64,000 bases of DNA from Thalassotalea euphylliae (GCF_003390375.1 NZ_QUOT01000001.1:2418001-2482000), one strand, 5' to 3'. Shown: positions 1-9,759, counted from the first letter of the stretch. Numbers and translations are program-made. The notes: generated from the sequence alone by a model not told the origin.

Positions 1-1204
1 GAATTGATTTGACCAAGTTTTGTACAAACTCTGGACGCTCTGGTCGTGGCCCAACAAAGCCCATATCACCGCGCATGACATTATAAATTTGCGGTAGCTC
101 ATCAATGCGATATTTGCGAATAAAATTACCGATACGCGTTGTTCTATCGTCATTTTTTGACGCCCACTGCGCGCCATGTTTTTCCGCGTCGACGCGCATG
201 CTTCTAAACTTGATGATATAGAATGGATGACCATCTACACCTACACGTTCTTGACGATAAAATATCGGGGCAGAAAATCCATCATCTAGTTTAATAATGA
301 TGGCAGTGATCAACATCACTGGCCATGTAATCAATAACAGTACAAAAGCGATTGCAGCGTTAAAGAGCCAATCTAAGGTATTGCGCAAATAGTTAGTTGA
401 GGTAAAGCCATTGGAATAAATCACCCAGCTCGGGTAGATTAAATTAACCGCGATTTGCCCTGTTTCTCGCTCGATAAAATCAAGTATTTCAGTAACTTCA
501 ATACCACGAATTTTACATGCAAAAAGTTCATCAACTGGCAGGTTGTTACGCCTTTCATCACTGGCGACAACAATCTCATCAATTTCATTATCAAGCGCAT
601 AGCTAACAAGCGAGCCATCGAGGCGAATTTTAGTTTCTCGCTCAATTCCATCTGCGCTGTCACCTTCCATTTGAACGTAGGCATGCACTTTAAACGACTG
701 CCTATCAACATCTCGTCGCATGCGTTTTTCAATAATAGATGCCCGTTGACCAGCACCAATAATCAACACTTTCCTTTTATGGAAGCCAAAGAAATCAACA
801 CGGTGAGCGCCATAGCGCAACACCAACATAAGCACCAATGCGATTAGTGAAGATAGTGCCAATAATTCAATGGGTAAGGCAAAGTCACCGTAAAGAGGGT
901 TGACCAATGTGACAATTGAAAATGCGATAGCAATGGCAAGCAGTATACGGCGAAACAAGCCGCGAAAATTTTCTCTTAACTTAGAGTTATATAAACCAAG
1001 TGCTAAGCAAGTTAACTGAGAAGTTAACGCAAAAACTAACGCATATATGAACAATACATTATTGGGTGGTAGAGTAAAATCGACTATGCCTATCAACTGG
1101 TTCGCTGATATCGCAACCAATAAACTAGACATAAAAACAAGTAGCTCCAGCAAAACAAACGACTTGCTACTTATGGATAAGTCTCGAAATGCAATGACTG
1201 GCAT
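1..1204 (-). CDS. XrtA-type undecaprenyl-phosphate sugar transferase (3' end beyond window)
   Basis: Predicted inner-membrane enzyme that loads the first sugar phosphate onto undecaprenyl phosphate to start exopolysaccharide synthesis. About 401 codons are open from an ATG at 1204 to the window edge. The N-terminus has four hydrophobic helices, then a nucleotide-binding-like segment (VLIIGAGQRA), another helix, and the bacterial sugar-transferase catalytic domain with KFRSMRVDAEKHG, RIDELPQIYNVMRGD and FVGPRPERPEF. This matches the TIGR03013 (EpsB_2, PEP-CTERM-associated) architecture, so about 60 residues should be missing. It is divergent from the export operon beginning at 1407. The family call rests on domain order and neighbours. 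Confidence 0.88.
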   Translation of the reverse strand, partial: MPVIAFRDLSISSKSFVLLELLVFMSSLLVAISANQLIGIVDFTLPPNNVLFIYALVFALTSQLTCLALGLYNSKLRENFRGLFRRILLAIAIAFSIVTLVNPLYGDFALPIELLALSSLIALVLMLVLRYGAHRVDFFGFHKRKVLIIGAGQRASIIEKRMRRDVDRQSFKVHAYVQMEGDSADGIERETKIRLDGSLVSYALDNEIDEIVVASDERRNNLPVDELFACKIRGIEVTEILDFIERETGQIAVNLIYPSWVIYSNGFTSTNYLRNTLDWLFNAAIAFVLLLITWPVMLITAIIIKLDDGFSAPIFYRQERVGVDGHPFYIIKFRSMRVDAEKHGAQWASKNDDRTTRIGNFIRKYRIDELPQIYNVMRGDMGFVGPRPERPEFVQNLVKSI

Positions 1205-1268
1205 ATTAGTTATACTATTCCTTTGAGTACGCTTAAAAAACAGAAAAACACATATTTTGGCGCGTTGA

Positions 1269-1336
1269 TAACTCTAGCAGAGTTAACTATGCATTTACAC
1301 ACTTTAAATAGCGTAACCCATTTGTTAAAAAGTGTG
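1269..1336. promoter_or_regulatory. Inverted repeats in the divergent EPS promoter region
   Basis: The spacer between the divergent sugar-transferase and export genes carries a perfect 17-bp palindrome, TAACTCT-AGC-AGAGTTA (1269-1285). It also carries a second pair, CACACTTT (1298-1305) and AAAGTGTG (1329-1336). Both lie in AT-rich DNA and are placed to act as operators for one or both directions. No regulator is identified. A sigma-54 -24/-12 element was looked for and not seen. Confidence 0.4.
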
Positions 1337-1406
1337 CACACAATAAAAAAATGCAATACAATCATTTTGCAATATCACTAGAATGTCGGGTATTAAGGTA
1401 CTAACC

Positions 1407-2045
1407 ATGGAAAAACGTATTATCCACACTATAAAAAACATTGCGGCACTGTTTTTCGTAAACTTGCTTGTTGCTTGTAACTCTATAGATCAATTACCTC
1501 AAGCAACACTGCACCCTTCAAAAACAACCGATATTGACTCTTATCGATATCTTATTGGTGCTGGCGACTCAGTCAATATTTTTGTTTATGGCAACCCTGA
1601 AGTCTCAGGCAGCTTCATTGTTCGCCCAGACGGTATGATTACAACATCGCTAGTCGAGGATATTCCTGTATCAGGTAGGACACCTACTGAATTGGCTAGA
1701 GATATTGAAGAAGTGCTAGGCACGTACTTAAGAGATCCAATCGTTACCGTCACAGTTGGTGGCTTTGTCGGTCCATTTAGCGAGCAAATTCGTGTTATCG
1801 GCGAAGCCGCACAGCCACTTGCGATAAATTACAAAAAGAACATGACGCTACTCGATGTTATGATCACTGTTGGAGGTTTAACAGAGTTTGCCGATGGTAA
1901 TGATGCTGTGCTGGTTAGGATAGAAAACGGTGTGCAGAAGCAGTATCCACTAGCAATTGATGACCTTATCAAAAGCGGTGATATTTCTGCCAATGTTGAT
2001 ATGCTGCCCGGAGATATCATTATCGTGCCGGAAACATGGTTTTAA
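1407..2045 (+). CDS. XrtA-type polysaccharide export lipoprotein (Wza-like)
   Basis: Outer-membrane polysaccharide export protein predicted to form the exit channel for the exopolysaccharide. The N-terminus is a lipoprotein signal (LLVAC, lipidated Cys at residue 24 from this start), followed by a poly-export domain (YLIGAGDSVNIFVYGNPE) and SLBB-like repeats (RVIGEAAQPLAINY; LPGDIIIVPE). An in-frame ATG lies at 1383, but the ATG at 1407 has an AAGG 8 nt upstream and gives a normal short signal peptide, so it is preferred. Length (212 aa) and neighbours fit TIGR03027 of XrtA/PEP-CTERM loci. First gene of the operon running to 7156. Confidence 0.88.
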   Translation: MEKRIIHTIKNIAALFFVNLLVACNSIDQLPQATLHPSKTTDIDSYRYLIGAGDSVNIFVYGNPEVSGSFIVRPDGMITTSLVEDIPVSGRTPTELARDIEEVLGTYLRDPIVTVTVGGFVGPFSEQIRVIGEAAQPLAINYKKNMTLLDVMITVGGLTEFADGNDAVLVRIENGVQKQYPLAIDDLIKSGDISANVDMLPGDIIIVPETWF

Positions 2046-2081
2046 TTAATAAGACAAGAGCCTGTTAGTAAGAGGTCGGGA

Positions 2082-3683
2082 ATGCAAGAATTACTTGAAC
2101 AGATAGTCGACTATCTGAAAGGTATATGGATTAAACGCCGTTATATTATTATCGCAACTTGGGCAATTTGCCCAATCGGCTGGTATTTAGTTGCTCAGAT
2201 GCCTAATGTTTATGAATCTTCAGCACGTGTTTATGTCGACACACAATCATTGCTGAGGCCCCTGCTACGTGGATTAACTGTAGAAACAAACCCCGATACC
2301 CAAATTCGCCTAATGGTCAGGACTTTACTAAGCCGACCAAACCTAGAGCGTATCTCCCGTATGACGGATTTAGATGTACAGGCTAGCACAACCGAAGAAT
2401 ACGATAAAATCATTGAAAATTTAAAAAAGGACCTAAAAATATCTAATGCTGGCAGAGAAAATATATTTACGCTGTCTATTGAAGATAAAAATGCCGACGC
2501 TGCTAAAAATATAGTCCAGGCGGCACTTACTGTATTTATTGAAAATACTTTAGGTGAGACCCGCAATGATTCAGATGAAGCACAAAAATTTCTAAATGCG
2601 CAAATTAGAGATTATGAAAATCGCTTAGTTGCGGCAGAAACGCGTTTAACTAATTTTAAACAAAAGTACGGTGATGTACTAATGAGCAATAGTGGCGGTT
2701 TTTATGCCACGCTAAATAGTGAGGAAGAGCAATTAGAACGAGCACAACTTCAACTGGAAGAAGCCAAAACTCGATTAGCTTCAGCAAAAGCGCAACTTGC
2801 TGGTGAAGAACCCGTATTCGGCTTATTTGCTAGTAGAGTCAAAAGTAATAATAGTGTCGCTACTACTTACGATTCTCGCATAGAACAGCTGGAACGCAGC
2901 ATGGATGAAAAATTACTGCGCTTTACTGAGAAACACCCAGAAGTTCTAGAGATACAGCGCAGATTAGATGAGCTTATTCAACTTAGGACTAAAGAAATTG
3001 AAGCCTATTATTCATCCATTAAAACTTCCGAAGAAGATACCAATAAAGCAGTTACAAGTGTTGATAAGAATCCTGTTTATCAAGAGTTGAAAATACAAGC
3101 AAATCAATATGAAAATGAGGTTGCATCGTTAACCGTTCGAGTCGAGAATTTCAAACAGCGTGTTACTGTAATTGCTAACAAAATACATTCTTTGCCAGAA
3201 GTAGAAGCAGAGCTCACAGCGCTAAACCGTGGTTACAATATTACGAAAGCTAAATACGAAGAATTATTGGCTCGCAAAGAAACCGCTCAATTGGCTCAGC
3301 AGGCTGATGAGACAACGGATAAAATTCAGTTCCGTGTAATCGATCCGCCTAGGGCGGCTCTGCAGCCTTCTGGGCCGCCAAGATTGCTGTTTTTTGTCGG
3401 TGTGACAATATTTGGTATAGTCGCTGGACTGGGTATCTCCTTGTTAATGAGTCAAATCAGCCCTGTGATCACATCAACACAACAATTATCACGTATCACA
3501 GGAATACCTGTTTTCGGCACAGTATCAGCAAACGAAAGTCTGGGGTTACATAATTGGCATCGCAGAAAGACCATACTTTTTATGATGTCTAACTTGGCGT
3601 TAATTATTCTTCTAGTTGGGTTTATAAGCTATTTTGCGTTTCCTGATCTCGTGCAAACGCCATTGAAAGGGATACTAGGTTAA
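2082..3683 (+). CDS. XrtA-type chain-length determinant (Wzz-like)
   Basis: Polysaccharide co-polymerase predicted to control chain length and couple synthesis to the export channel. It has an N-terminal transmembrane helix (about residues 20-38), a long periplasmic coiled-coil region rich in E, Q, K and A (about 170-400), and two C-terminal transmembrane helices (about 435-455 and 500-525). A Wzz-type proline-rich stretch (DPPRAALQPSGPP) precedes the first C-terminal helix. Unlike fused Wzc proteins it has no kinase domain; that is the next gene, which overlaps its stop by one base (TAATG). AGAGG lies 6-7 nt before the ATG. Matches the TIGR03007 layout. Confidence 0.88.
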   Translation: MQELLEQIVDYLKGIWIKRRYIIIATWAICPIGWYLVAQMPNVYESSARVYVDTQSLLRPLLRGLTVETNPDTQIRLMVRTLLSRPNLERISRMTDLDVQASTTEEYDKIIENLKKDLKISNAGRENIFTLSIEDKNADAAKNIVQAALTVFIENTLGETRNDSDEAQKFLNAQIRDYENRLVAAETRLTNFKQKYGDVLMSNSGGFYATLNSEEEQLERAQLQLEEAKTRLASAKAQLAGEEPVFGLFASRVKSNNSVATTYDSRIEQLERSMDEKLLRFTEKHPEVLEIQRRLDELIQLRTKEIEAYYSSIKTSEEDTNKAVTSVDKNPVYQELKIQANQYENEVASLTVRVENFKQRVTVIANKIHSLPEVEAELTALNRGYNITKAKYEELLARKETAQLAQQADETTDKIQFRVIDPPRAALQPSGPPRLLFFVGVTIFGIVAGLGISLLMSQISPVITSTQQLSRITGIPVFGTVSANESLGLHNWHRRKTILFMMSNLALIILLVGFISYFAFPDLVQTPLKGILG

Positions 3684-4546
3684 TGAGCACTATTGAAAAA
3701 GCACTGGCTAAGCAAAAAGCTGCAGCGCACTCAGCCAAAAGTGACGATAACTTAACTGTTGATAGCGGTTTAATTAGCAAAACTGAAATTCCTGATGTTC
3801 AACAAGAAAAGCGCAGCATTTTTATCGACAATGACAAACTTACAGAACGCGGCTTTTTACACAGTGGTGGAGACTCACATCATCAGCAAGAGGAGTTTCG
3901 GCATATCAAGCGCAAATTACTCAACAATGCATTTGGTCCAGCTGCAAAAACACTTCTTCAAAGTAACTTGATTATGGTTAGCAGTGCCAATCCTAATGAG
4001 GGAAAGACCTTTGTTTCTATTAATTTAGCGTTAAGTGTCGCACTCGAACAAGATAAAACTGTATTGCTTATCGATGCCGATGTTTTAAGGCCAAGTTTAC
4101 ACCGCGAATTAGAGTTCGAAAATGATACAGGACTGCTCGATTATCTTTGTGGCGATACCGAAGATGTCGCTCGCATAATCTATCCAACCAACTTACCAAA
4201 TTTGAAAATAATGCCTGCTGGCAGTGCGCATCATTTGACTAATGAACTGCTTGCTAGTGAACGTATGGCTAAACTTGCCAATGAGTTATCTCAACGCTAC
4301 CCTGATAGAGTTGTTATTTTTGATAGTCCTCCACTACTGGGGGTTACGGAAACTCCTGTACTTGCTAGTCTAGTAGGACAAGCGGTAGTAGTTGCAGAAG
4401 AGTCGAAAACCAAAATTGAAGATATAAAGCGGGCGACCATACAACTTGATGAAGATCTTGCAATTGGGTTTGTACTTAATAAAACAATCAAAACGAGCAA
4501 GGATGTATATGGCTATTACGGATATGGCTATGGACGCAAAAGGTAA
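3683..4546 (+). CDS. XrtA-type tyrosine autokinase
   Basis: Cytoplasmic bacterial tyrosine kinase working with the chain-length determinant. Visible motifs are Walker A (SANPNEGKTF, 101-110), Walker A' (LLIDADVLRPS, 128-138) and Walker B (VVIFDSPPLL, 210-219). A C-terminal tyrosine cluster (Y276, Y278, Y279, Y281, Y283) is the usual autophosphorylation tail. Size and N-terminal extension fit TIGR03018. Its last 17 bp also encode the start of the next gene, so the tyrosine tail and the downstream signal-peptide start share DNA. Confidence 0.9.
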   Translation: MSTIEKALAKQKAAAHSAKSDDNLTVDSGLISKTEIPDVQQEKRSIFIDNDKLTERGFLHSGGDSHHQQEEFRHIKRKLLNNAFGPAAKTLLQSNLIMVSSANPNEGKTFVSINLALSVALEQDKTVLLIDADVLRPSLHRELEFENDTGLLDYLCGDTEDVARIIYPTNLPNLKIMPAGSAHHLTNELLASERMAKLANELSQRYPDRVVIFDSPPLLGVTETPVLASLVGQAVVVAEESKTKIEDIKRATIQLDEDLAIGFVLNKTIKTSKDVYGYYGYGYGRKR

Positions 4547-6095
4547 AATATCGATAGTATTACTAAGCCAGCTATTTCACTTCTCTGTGCACGGTGCTGA
4601 CTCAAATTTTACGCCTACCATTAATATTGAAGAAATATTTTCAGATAATGTCGAGCTTGACTCTTTTGAAGAACAAGATAGCTATGTTACACGAGCAAAC
4701 TTTGGCCTAAGTCAAACAATATCTTCCAAGACTATTGATGCAAGTATAAACGGCAACTATACCCACCTATTTTTTAGTCATGATAGTAGTGCAAATGAGG
4801 GCTATGAGTCGTTAGAGTCGCAAATAAACATTGCACCTTGGCACGATGGTCCTGCTCTCAATTTGCAAGCCAATATTACTAACGTACCACGCAGCACAGG
4901 TGGAAACTTTGCTTCGGATCTAATCTCCGGTGATACCGTACGAACAACAAATTACGGAGCTGGCCTTAATTATCAAGTTCAAAATAACGACTTTTTATTA
5001 TCCATAGGGGGTCGATATAATGATAGCCGTTCAAGTGATAATGTCGGTGAGAGCTATGGTTACAGCAACAGCTTAAGCTTTCAAAATGGTATTGGCCAAA
5101 AGCATCTATTTTGGAATATTTCAAGTAGTTACTCAGATCTGAAAAATCGAGGAGAGTCTGCCAGAAGCTATCAAATTCAAGCAAGGTTTGGTGTCATTAC
5201 ATCATGGCAGCTTAATCCATTTATACGATATTTTGACGAAGACTTTACCGGTAGTGTATCAACTGGCAACTTTAATCAAGGAGAGTCGTTTGGCGCGGGT
5301 TTGCGCTGGCAGCCGATTAATCTGATGACTGTCGATTTATCTTATAATTCTGCAGAAGACGAAGAGTTAAGCGAAGATTACATCGCATTTGAGTTTAATT
5401 GGCAGCCAACTACTCGTACCCAAATAGCTGCTAGTTATAACCAACGTTTTTTTGGTGACTCATATGGTTTGAACGTTAACCACAGAAATAAAAGGCTAAC
5501 AAATACAATCAGCTATAACGAGCAAATACAAGCTTTTCAAAGGGATAACTTTGAGATTTTTACTGAATCTGTCTTGTTTTGCCCGGTTAATCAACCGATA
5601 GATATCAATAATTGCTTATCAGACATAAATAACGAAACACAGCCAGAGCTATTTTTCGAGTTACCTATTTTCGATATTAGACCTGTTGAAGATAGTCAGT
5701 TTTCGCTAAACAAGAGACTTGCATGGGATTCAACTTTATCACTACAACGGACAACATTTTCTTTAACAGTTTCCGGCAATGAAAGAGAAGACCTTAATAC
5801 TGGAGATGCACAAGACAATATACTTGTTAATCTAACCGCGAGTAGACAGCTGAATTCAAGAAGTCAATTAACCGCAGCTTACCAGTTTTCTCGAATCGAC
5901 TTTTTTACTCGAAATGTGGATGTAGATTCTGAAAGGCGAGACTACTATCGCACTTACAATATTAGTTACTCACGAACACTTGGCAAATCTATATCTGTAA
6001 ACTTTAACCTCAGACATCTCGTGAGAACATCTAATACAAGCATTCGAGACTTTGACGAAAACCGCGCAACGCTCTCGATAACAAAAGATTTTTAA
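4530..6095 (+). CDS. XrtA-associated outer-membrane beta-barrel protein
   Basis: Predicted large outer-membrane barrel of the TIGR03016 (PEP-CTERM system-associated) type; exact role in export unknown. A signal peptide ending HFSVHGA-D is followed by about 500 residues of alternating amphipathic strands with many aromatic, Asn and Ser residues, and it ends with a barrel-like terminal strand (RATLSITKDF). The open frame extends upstream to 4446, but only the ATG at 4530 (or 4524) starts directly at a proper signal peptide. Overlaps the kinase gene by 17 bp and ends 2 bp before the ATPase gene, implying tight co-translation. Confidence 0.8.
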   Translation: MDAKGKISIVLLSQLFHFSVHGADSNFTPTINIEEIFSDNVELDSFEEQDSYVTRANFGLSQTISSKTIDASINGNYTHLFFSHDSSANEGYESLESQINIAPWHDGPALNLQANITNVPRSTGGNFASDLISGDTVRTTNYGAGLNYQVQNNDFLLSIGGRYNDSRSSDNVGESYGYSNSLSFQNGIGQKHLFWNISSSYSDLKNRGESARSYQIQARFGVITSWQLNPFIRYFDEDFTGSVSTGNFNQGESFGAGLRWQPINLMTVDLSYNSAEDEELSEDYIAFEFNWQPTTRTQIAASYNQRFFGDSYGLNVNHRNKRLTNTISYNEQIQAFQRDNFEIFTESVLFCPVNQPIDINNCLSDINNETQPELFFELPIFDIRPVEDSQFSLNKRLAWDSTLSLQRTTFSLTVSGNEREDLNTGDAQDNILVNLTASRQLNSRSQLTAAYQFSRIDFFTRNVDVDSERRDYYRTYNISYSRTLGKSISVNFNLRHLVRTSNTSIRDFDENRATLSITKDF

Positions 6096-6097
6096 TT

Positions 6098-7156
6098 ATG
6101 TACGAAAGTTACTACGGCTTTACTGAGCGTCCATTTCAGCTCAGTCCAGATCCTCGTTTTTTCTTTGCCTCAAAACATCATCAGCGAGCATTGTCTTATT
6201 TACAATATGGTCTAGATCAAAAAGAAGGCTTTATTGTAATCACTGGGCCGATTGGCACCGGGAAAACTACCATTGCGCGAAACTTAATGAGCAATTTGCC
6301 GGAAGCCAATATTGTTGCAGCCCAGTTAGTGACGACCAAGCTTAACCCTGAAGAGTTGTTAGAGCTTGTTATCGCCGAGTTCCGTATTGACTATCAAGGG
6401 AATAGCAAAGCTGAGATGCTCAAAGCAATTGAGCAGTTTTTGGTTGCCTTACATGAGCAAGGTAAACGCGCTTTGCTATTAGTTGATGAAGCACAAAATC
6501 TACCCTCAGAAACGGTTGAAGAATTACGGATGCTTTCAAATTTTCAACTGGATAACCAGCCTCTTATTCAAAGCTTCTTACTCGGCCAAGAAGAGCTTAA
6601 AGGTATTATCCAAGCGCCCAATATGGAACAGTTTCGCCAGCGAATTATTGCCTCGGCTCACCTACGTCCGCTCACCGTGGAGGAAGTTGAAAACTATATT
6701 AAGCATCGCCTTCAATTGGCGGGCTGCGACAAAGAGGAGTTATTCTCTGAGCAAACGTACGCCTTAATTCACGAGAAAACGCAGGGCGTGCCACGGAAAA
6801 TCAATATTTTTGCTGACCGTATACTACTATTTGGTTTCTTAGAGGAATTACCAAGCATAGACATCGACGCGATTAACGCCGTAGCAGAAGAAATGGGCGC
6901 TGAATTAACCGGCTCGTTAAGTCTTGAACAAAGTGAAGCGGCGCCGCAAACGAGCAAAGAGCAACTTATTGTCAATTCCTCAGAAAATGTCGAAAACATT
7001 AAAGATGTACTGCGCGAAATAGAAGATATTTTAGAAACATCGATAAAGCAAAAAGTAAAAATGGCCCGTTACGTTGATAAGTTACTCAAGCAGAAGAATC
7101 GTCAACTTGCTGAAGCCTCTGTTGCCACCAATATTGACGAAACTAAACCAGACTAA
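6098..7156 (+). CDS. XrtA-associated AAA ATPase (ExeA/GspA-like)
   Basis: Cytoplasmic AAA ATPase of the TIGR03015 type, related to ExeA. It begins with the family signature MYESYYGFTERPFQLSPDP and has Walker A GPIGTGKTT (50-58) and Walker B ALLLVDEAQN (125-134). The C-terminal about 45 residues are a charged predicted coiled coil. It starts 2 bp after the barrel gene and is the last gene of the export operon. The role in exopolysaccharide secretion is inferred from constant co-occurrence with XrtA loci, not from known chemistry. Confidence 0.88.
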   Translation: MYESYYGFTERPFQLSPDPRFFFASKHHQRALSYLQYGLDQKEGFIVITGPIGTGKTTIARNLMSNLPEANIVAAQLVTTKLNPEELLELVIAEFRIDYQGNSKAEMLKAIEQFLVALHEQGKRALLLVDEAQNLPSETVEELRMLSNFQLDNQPLIQSFLLGQEELKGIIQAPNMEQFRQRIIASAHLRPLTVEEVENYIKHRLQLAGCDKEELFSEQTYALIHEKTQGVPRKINIFADRILLFGFLEELPSIDIDAINAVAEEMGAELTGSLSLEQSEAAPQTSKEQLIVNSSENVENIKDVLREIEDILETSIKQKVKMARYVDKLLKQKNRQLAEASVATNIDETKPD

Positions 7157-7242
7157 ACGACACTAGTTGCAACATTTACAGGTGCGACAACGCCTAGCAT
7201 TAATGCTAAAATCAGCGACCTGATAAATCTGAGCGATATCAC

Positions 7243-9684
7243 ATGTTAGCATTACGTTCACTTTTTTACTTTTTACTGTCACTACCTGTCAGATTATTAG
7301 TTCGCTGTAAAATAGTTCCAGACAGCCTACCTGAACTGGCCAAAAAGAATGACAAACAGCCGATTTTCTATATTATTCGCCACCAATCAGCCAGTGATTT
7401 ACTCACGCTGCAAAAAGCATGTAAGCACATGGGTTTACCTGACCCATTAAGCCAAGTCACCATCAAAGGGCAAACTTTCGATCGCACTTTATGCTTGGAA
7501 AAGCCAACCGCCCTGCTATTTGGTAAAAAACATCGCAAAACAAAAGCGCTTATCCAAGGTATCAGGCTACTCAAACTTCATGCCGAAGACAGCGACCTTA
7601 ACGCGCAGTTAATACCAGCAAACCTTGTTTGGGGGCGTCGTCCAACATTAGAGAAAAACAATGCCAATGTCGGCACTTTGCTCGCAGATCAGGAATCTCC
7701 AACTCCACTGCGCAAGTTTTTTATCGTCCTCTTTCTAGGGCGTCATACGCTAGTACGTTTTAGCGAAGCGTTATCACTACGCACGATGGCTGACGATCAC
7801 GGTACAGACAAATCAACTGCCCACAAGTTATTGCGCGTAGCTCGTTTCCATTTTCATCGCCAAACTATCGCTGCAACTGGCCCACGCCTAATGCATCGCG
7901 ATCAAATGTTTACCGCTTTGCTTGCAAATCCTGCGGTAAAACGTGTAATTGCTGACGAGGCCGCCAGTAAAAAAATATCAGAACAAAAAGCCAAACAAAA
8001 CGCGCTTAAAATGATGGATGAGATCGCTGGGGATTACCGCGACTCAATGATTCGCTTTGGCGATCGCATATTAACTTGGCTTTGGAATCGTCTATATCAA
8101 GGCATCGAAGTAAATAATGCCAGCAAACTGAGAGAAGTCGCTCAAGACGGACACGAAATTATCTACGTGCCATGTCATCGCAGCCACATGGATTACTTAT
8201 TACTGACCTACGTAATTTTCCATGAGGGTCTTGTAACGCCTCGTATCGCTGCAGGTATTAACTTAAATTTCTGGCCAGCTGGTCCGATTTTCAGAAAAGC
8301 AGGTGCGTTTTTCATCCGCCGCAGTTTTCGCGGTAATCGCATGTACTCAACGATTTTCCGTGAGTATCTGGGTTTGTTATTCGAGCGAGGTTACGCAGTA
8401 AAGTACTATACCGAGGGTGGCCGCAGCCGCACCGGTCGTTTACTTCAGCCGAAAACTGGCATGCTAGCGATGACCATTCAAAGCTTATTACGCGGCATTG
8501 ACCGACCACTGACTTTAGTGCCTGTTTACATAGGTTATGAACATGTCATGGAAGTTGGCTCATACCACAAAGAACTCAGCGGCAGCAAAAAGCAAAAAGA
8601 ATCCATTGGTGGTGTCATTAAAGCCATCAAGAGTCTACGTAACTACGGTAAAGGCTATGTGAATTTTGGCGAACCAATTAATATTAATCAGTTCCTAAAT
8701 AAGCATGTCGATGACTGGCGAGATGCGATTGACCCAATCGACCCGCAAAAACCCAGTTGGTTAACACCGACCGTGAATACTCTTGCCAACGACGTAATGG
8801 TTTCTGTTAACAAGAGTGTCGCGCTCAATTCAGTATCACTAACAGCACTTATTCTGCTAGCAACTGAAAACAAAGCTATGGCTGAGAGCGAGCTTGCACA
8901 ACAACTTAAGTTCTTTATTGATATGCAGAAGCTAGCGCCCTATAGCGAGTCGATGACATTGCCTGAAGACGACGCAGAAGCGCTGATTAGCCACATTAAA
9001 TCGCTAGCTAAAGTCACAATTGAGCGAGATAACTTAGGGACTATTTTGTCGTTTAATAGCACTGCTGCATTAGAGATGCGTTACTACCGCAACAACATCT
9101 TGCATGCTTATGTTATTCCGTCACTCGTCTGTCGAGTCTTAGAACGCAACGCGAAAACAAGTCATCAAGAAATGCTAGAACAAGTCAGTCAGCTATTTGC
9201 TTTGATCAAAGCTGAACTATTTTTATGGCAAAGCCAAGATGAGGTTAACACTCAAACTGAGCAAGTCTTGAAGGCACTTGAAGAGCAAAACATGATCAAA
9301 CAAACCAAAGCAGGTTTTTGGTCAGTGATTGACGACACGACCGTAAAAACTAAGCTGAGAGTGATGGGCGAATGCATTGATGAAACCTTACAGCGCTTCG
9401 CGATTATCGCCAACCTACTGACACAATTGGCGCCAGTCAGTAAAAGTGCGCTGGAAGAGCAAGTCATTACAATTGCCAAACGACTGTCTAAGTTAAACAA
9501 TATTAACGCGCCGGAATTTATCGACAAAAAAGCACAATCCGCACTTATCAGCGTACTTAAAGAGCAAGGATATGCAACCAATAGTGATAGCAACTATTTG
9601 AGCGATACCGCCGAGTTAAGGCAGCTTAAAGAGTTGATCAATAACTTGGTCGATATTGAAGTACTGCAGAGTATTGCAAGATAA
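7243..9684 (+). CDS. plsB: Glycerol-3-phosphate 1-O-acyltransferase
   Basis: Inner-membrane enzyme that acylates sn-glycerol-3-phosphate at position 1, the first step of phospholipid synthesis. 813 aa, close to the E. coli enzyme. The acyltransferase HX4D motif is HRSHMD (312-317), followed by block II/III features (GAFFIRRSF; YTEGGRSRTGRLLQPKTGM) and block IV (TLVPVYIGYE). It stands alone between the exopolysaccharide operon and the converging ubi genes, and ends before a strong shared terminator. Confidence 0.97.
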   Translation: MLALRSLFYFLLSLPVRLLVRCKIVPDSLPELAKKNDKQPIFYIIRHQSASDLLTLQKACKHMGLPDPLSQVTIKGQTFDRTLCLEKPTALLFGKKHRKTKALIQGIRLLKLHAEDSDLNAQLIPANLVWGRRPTLEKNNANVGTLLADQESPTPLRKFFIVLFLGRHTLVRFSEALSLRTMADDHGTDKSTAHKLLRVARFHFHRQTIAATGPRLMHRDQMFTALLANPAVKRVIADEAASKKISEQKAKQNALKMMDEIAGDYRDSMIRFGDRILTWLWNRLYQGIEVNNASKLREVAQDGHEIIYVPCHRSHMDYLLLTYVIFHEGLVTPRIAAGINLNFWPAGPIFRKAGAFFIRRSFRGNRMYSTIFREYLGLLFERGYAVKYYTEGGRSRTGRLLQPKTGMLAMTIQSLLRGIDRPLTLVPVYIGYEHVMEVGSYHKELSGSKKQKESIGGVIKAIKSLRNYGKGYVNFGEPININQFLNKHVDDWRDAIDPIDPQKPSWLTPTVNTLANDVMVSVNKSVALNSVSLTALILLATENKAMAESELAQQLKFFIDMQKLAPYSESMTLPEDDAEALISHIKSLAKVTIERDNLGTILSFNSTAALEMRYYRNNILHAYVIPSLVCRVLERNAKTSHQEMLEQVSQLFALIKAELFLWQSQDEVNTQTEQVLKALEEQNMIKQTKAGFWSVIDDTTVKTKLRVMGECIDETLQRFAIIANLLTQLAPVSKSALEEQVITIAKRLSKLNNINAPEFIDKKAQSALISVLKEQGYATNSDSNYLSDTAELRQLKELINNLVDIEVLQSIAR

Positions 9685-9704
9685 TGCTTAAGAGAATAAG
9701 TAAC

Positions 9705-9729
9705 AAAAAGGCGCCTAAGCGCCTTTTTT
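9705..9729. terminator. Bidirectional terminator between plsB and ubiA
   Basis: AAAAAGGCGC-CTAA-GCGCCTTTTTT: a 5-bp GC core (GGCGC/GCGCC) extended by A/T pairs. It can terminate plsB on the plus strand and the ubiC-ubiA transcript on the minus strand. Confidence 0.88.
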
Positions 9730-9759
9730 GATCTCGTTTGGTAGCTAACTAACCTTTGA

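Noticed and set aside
455..847. 130-codon open frame on the plus strand at the left edge
   Set aside because: It is opposite the sugar-transferase catalytic and linker region, which reads continuously on the minus strand.
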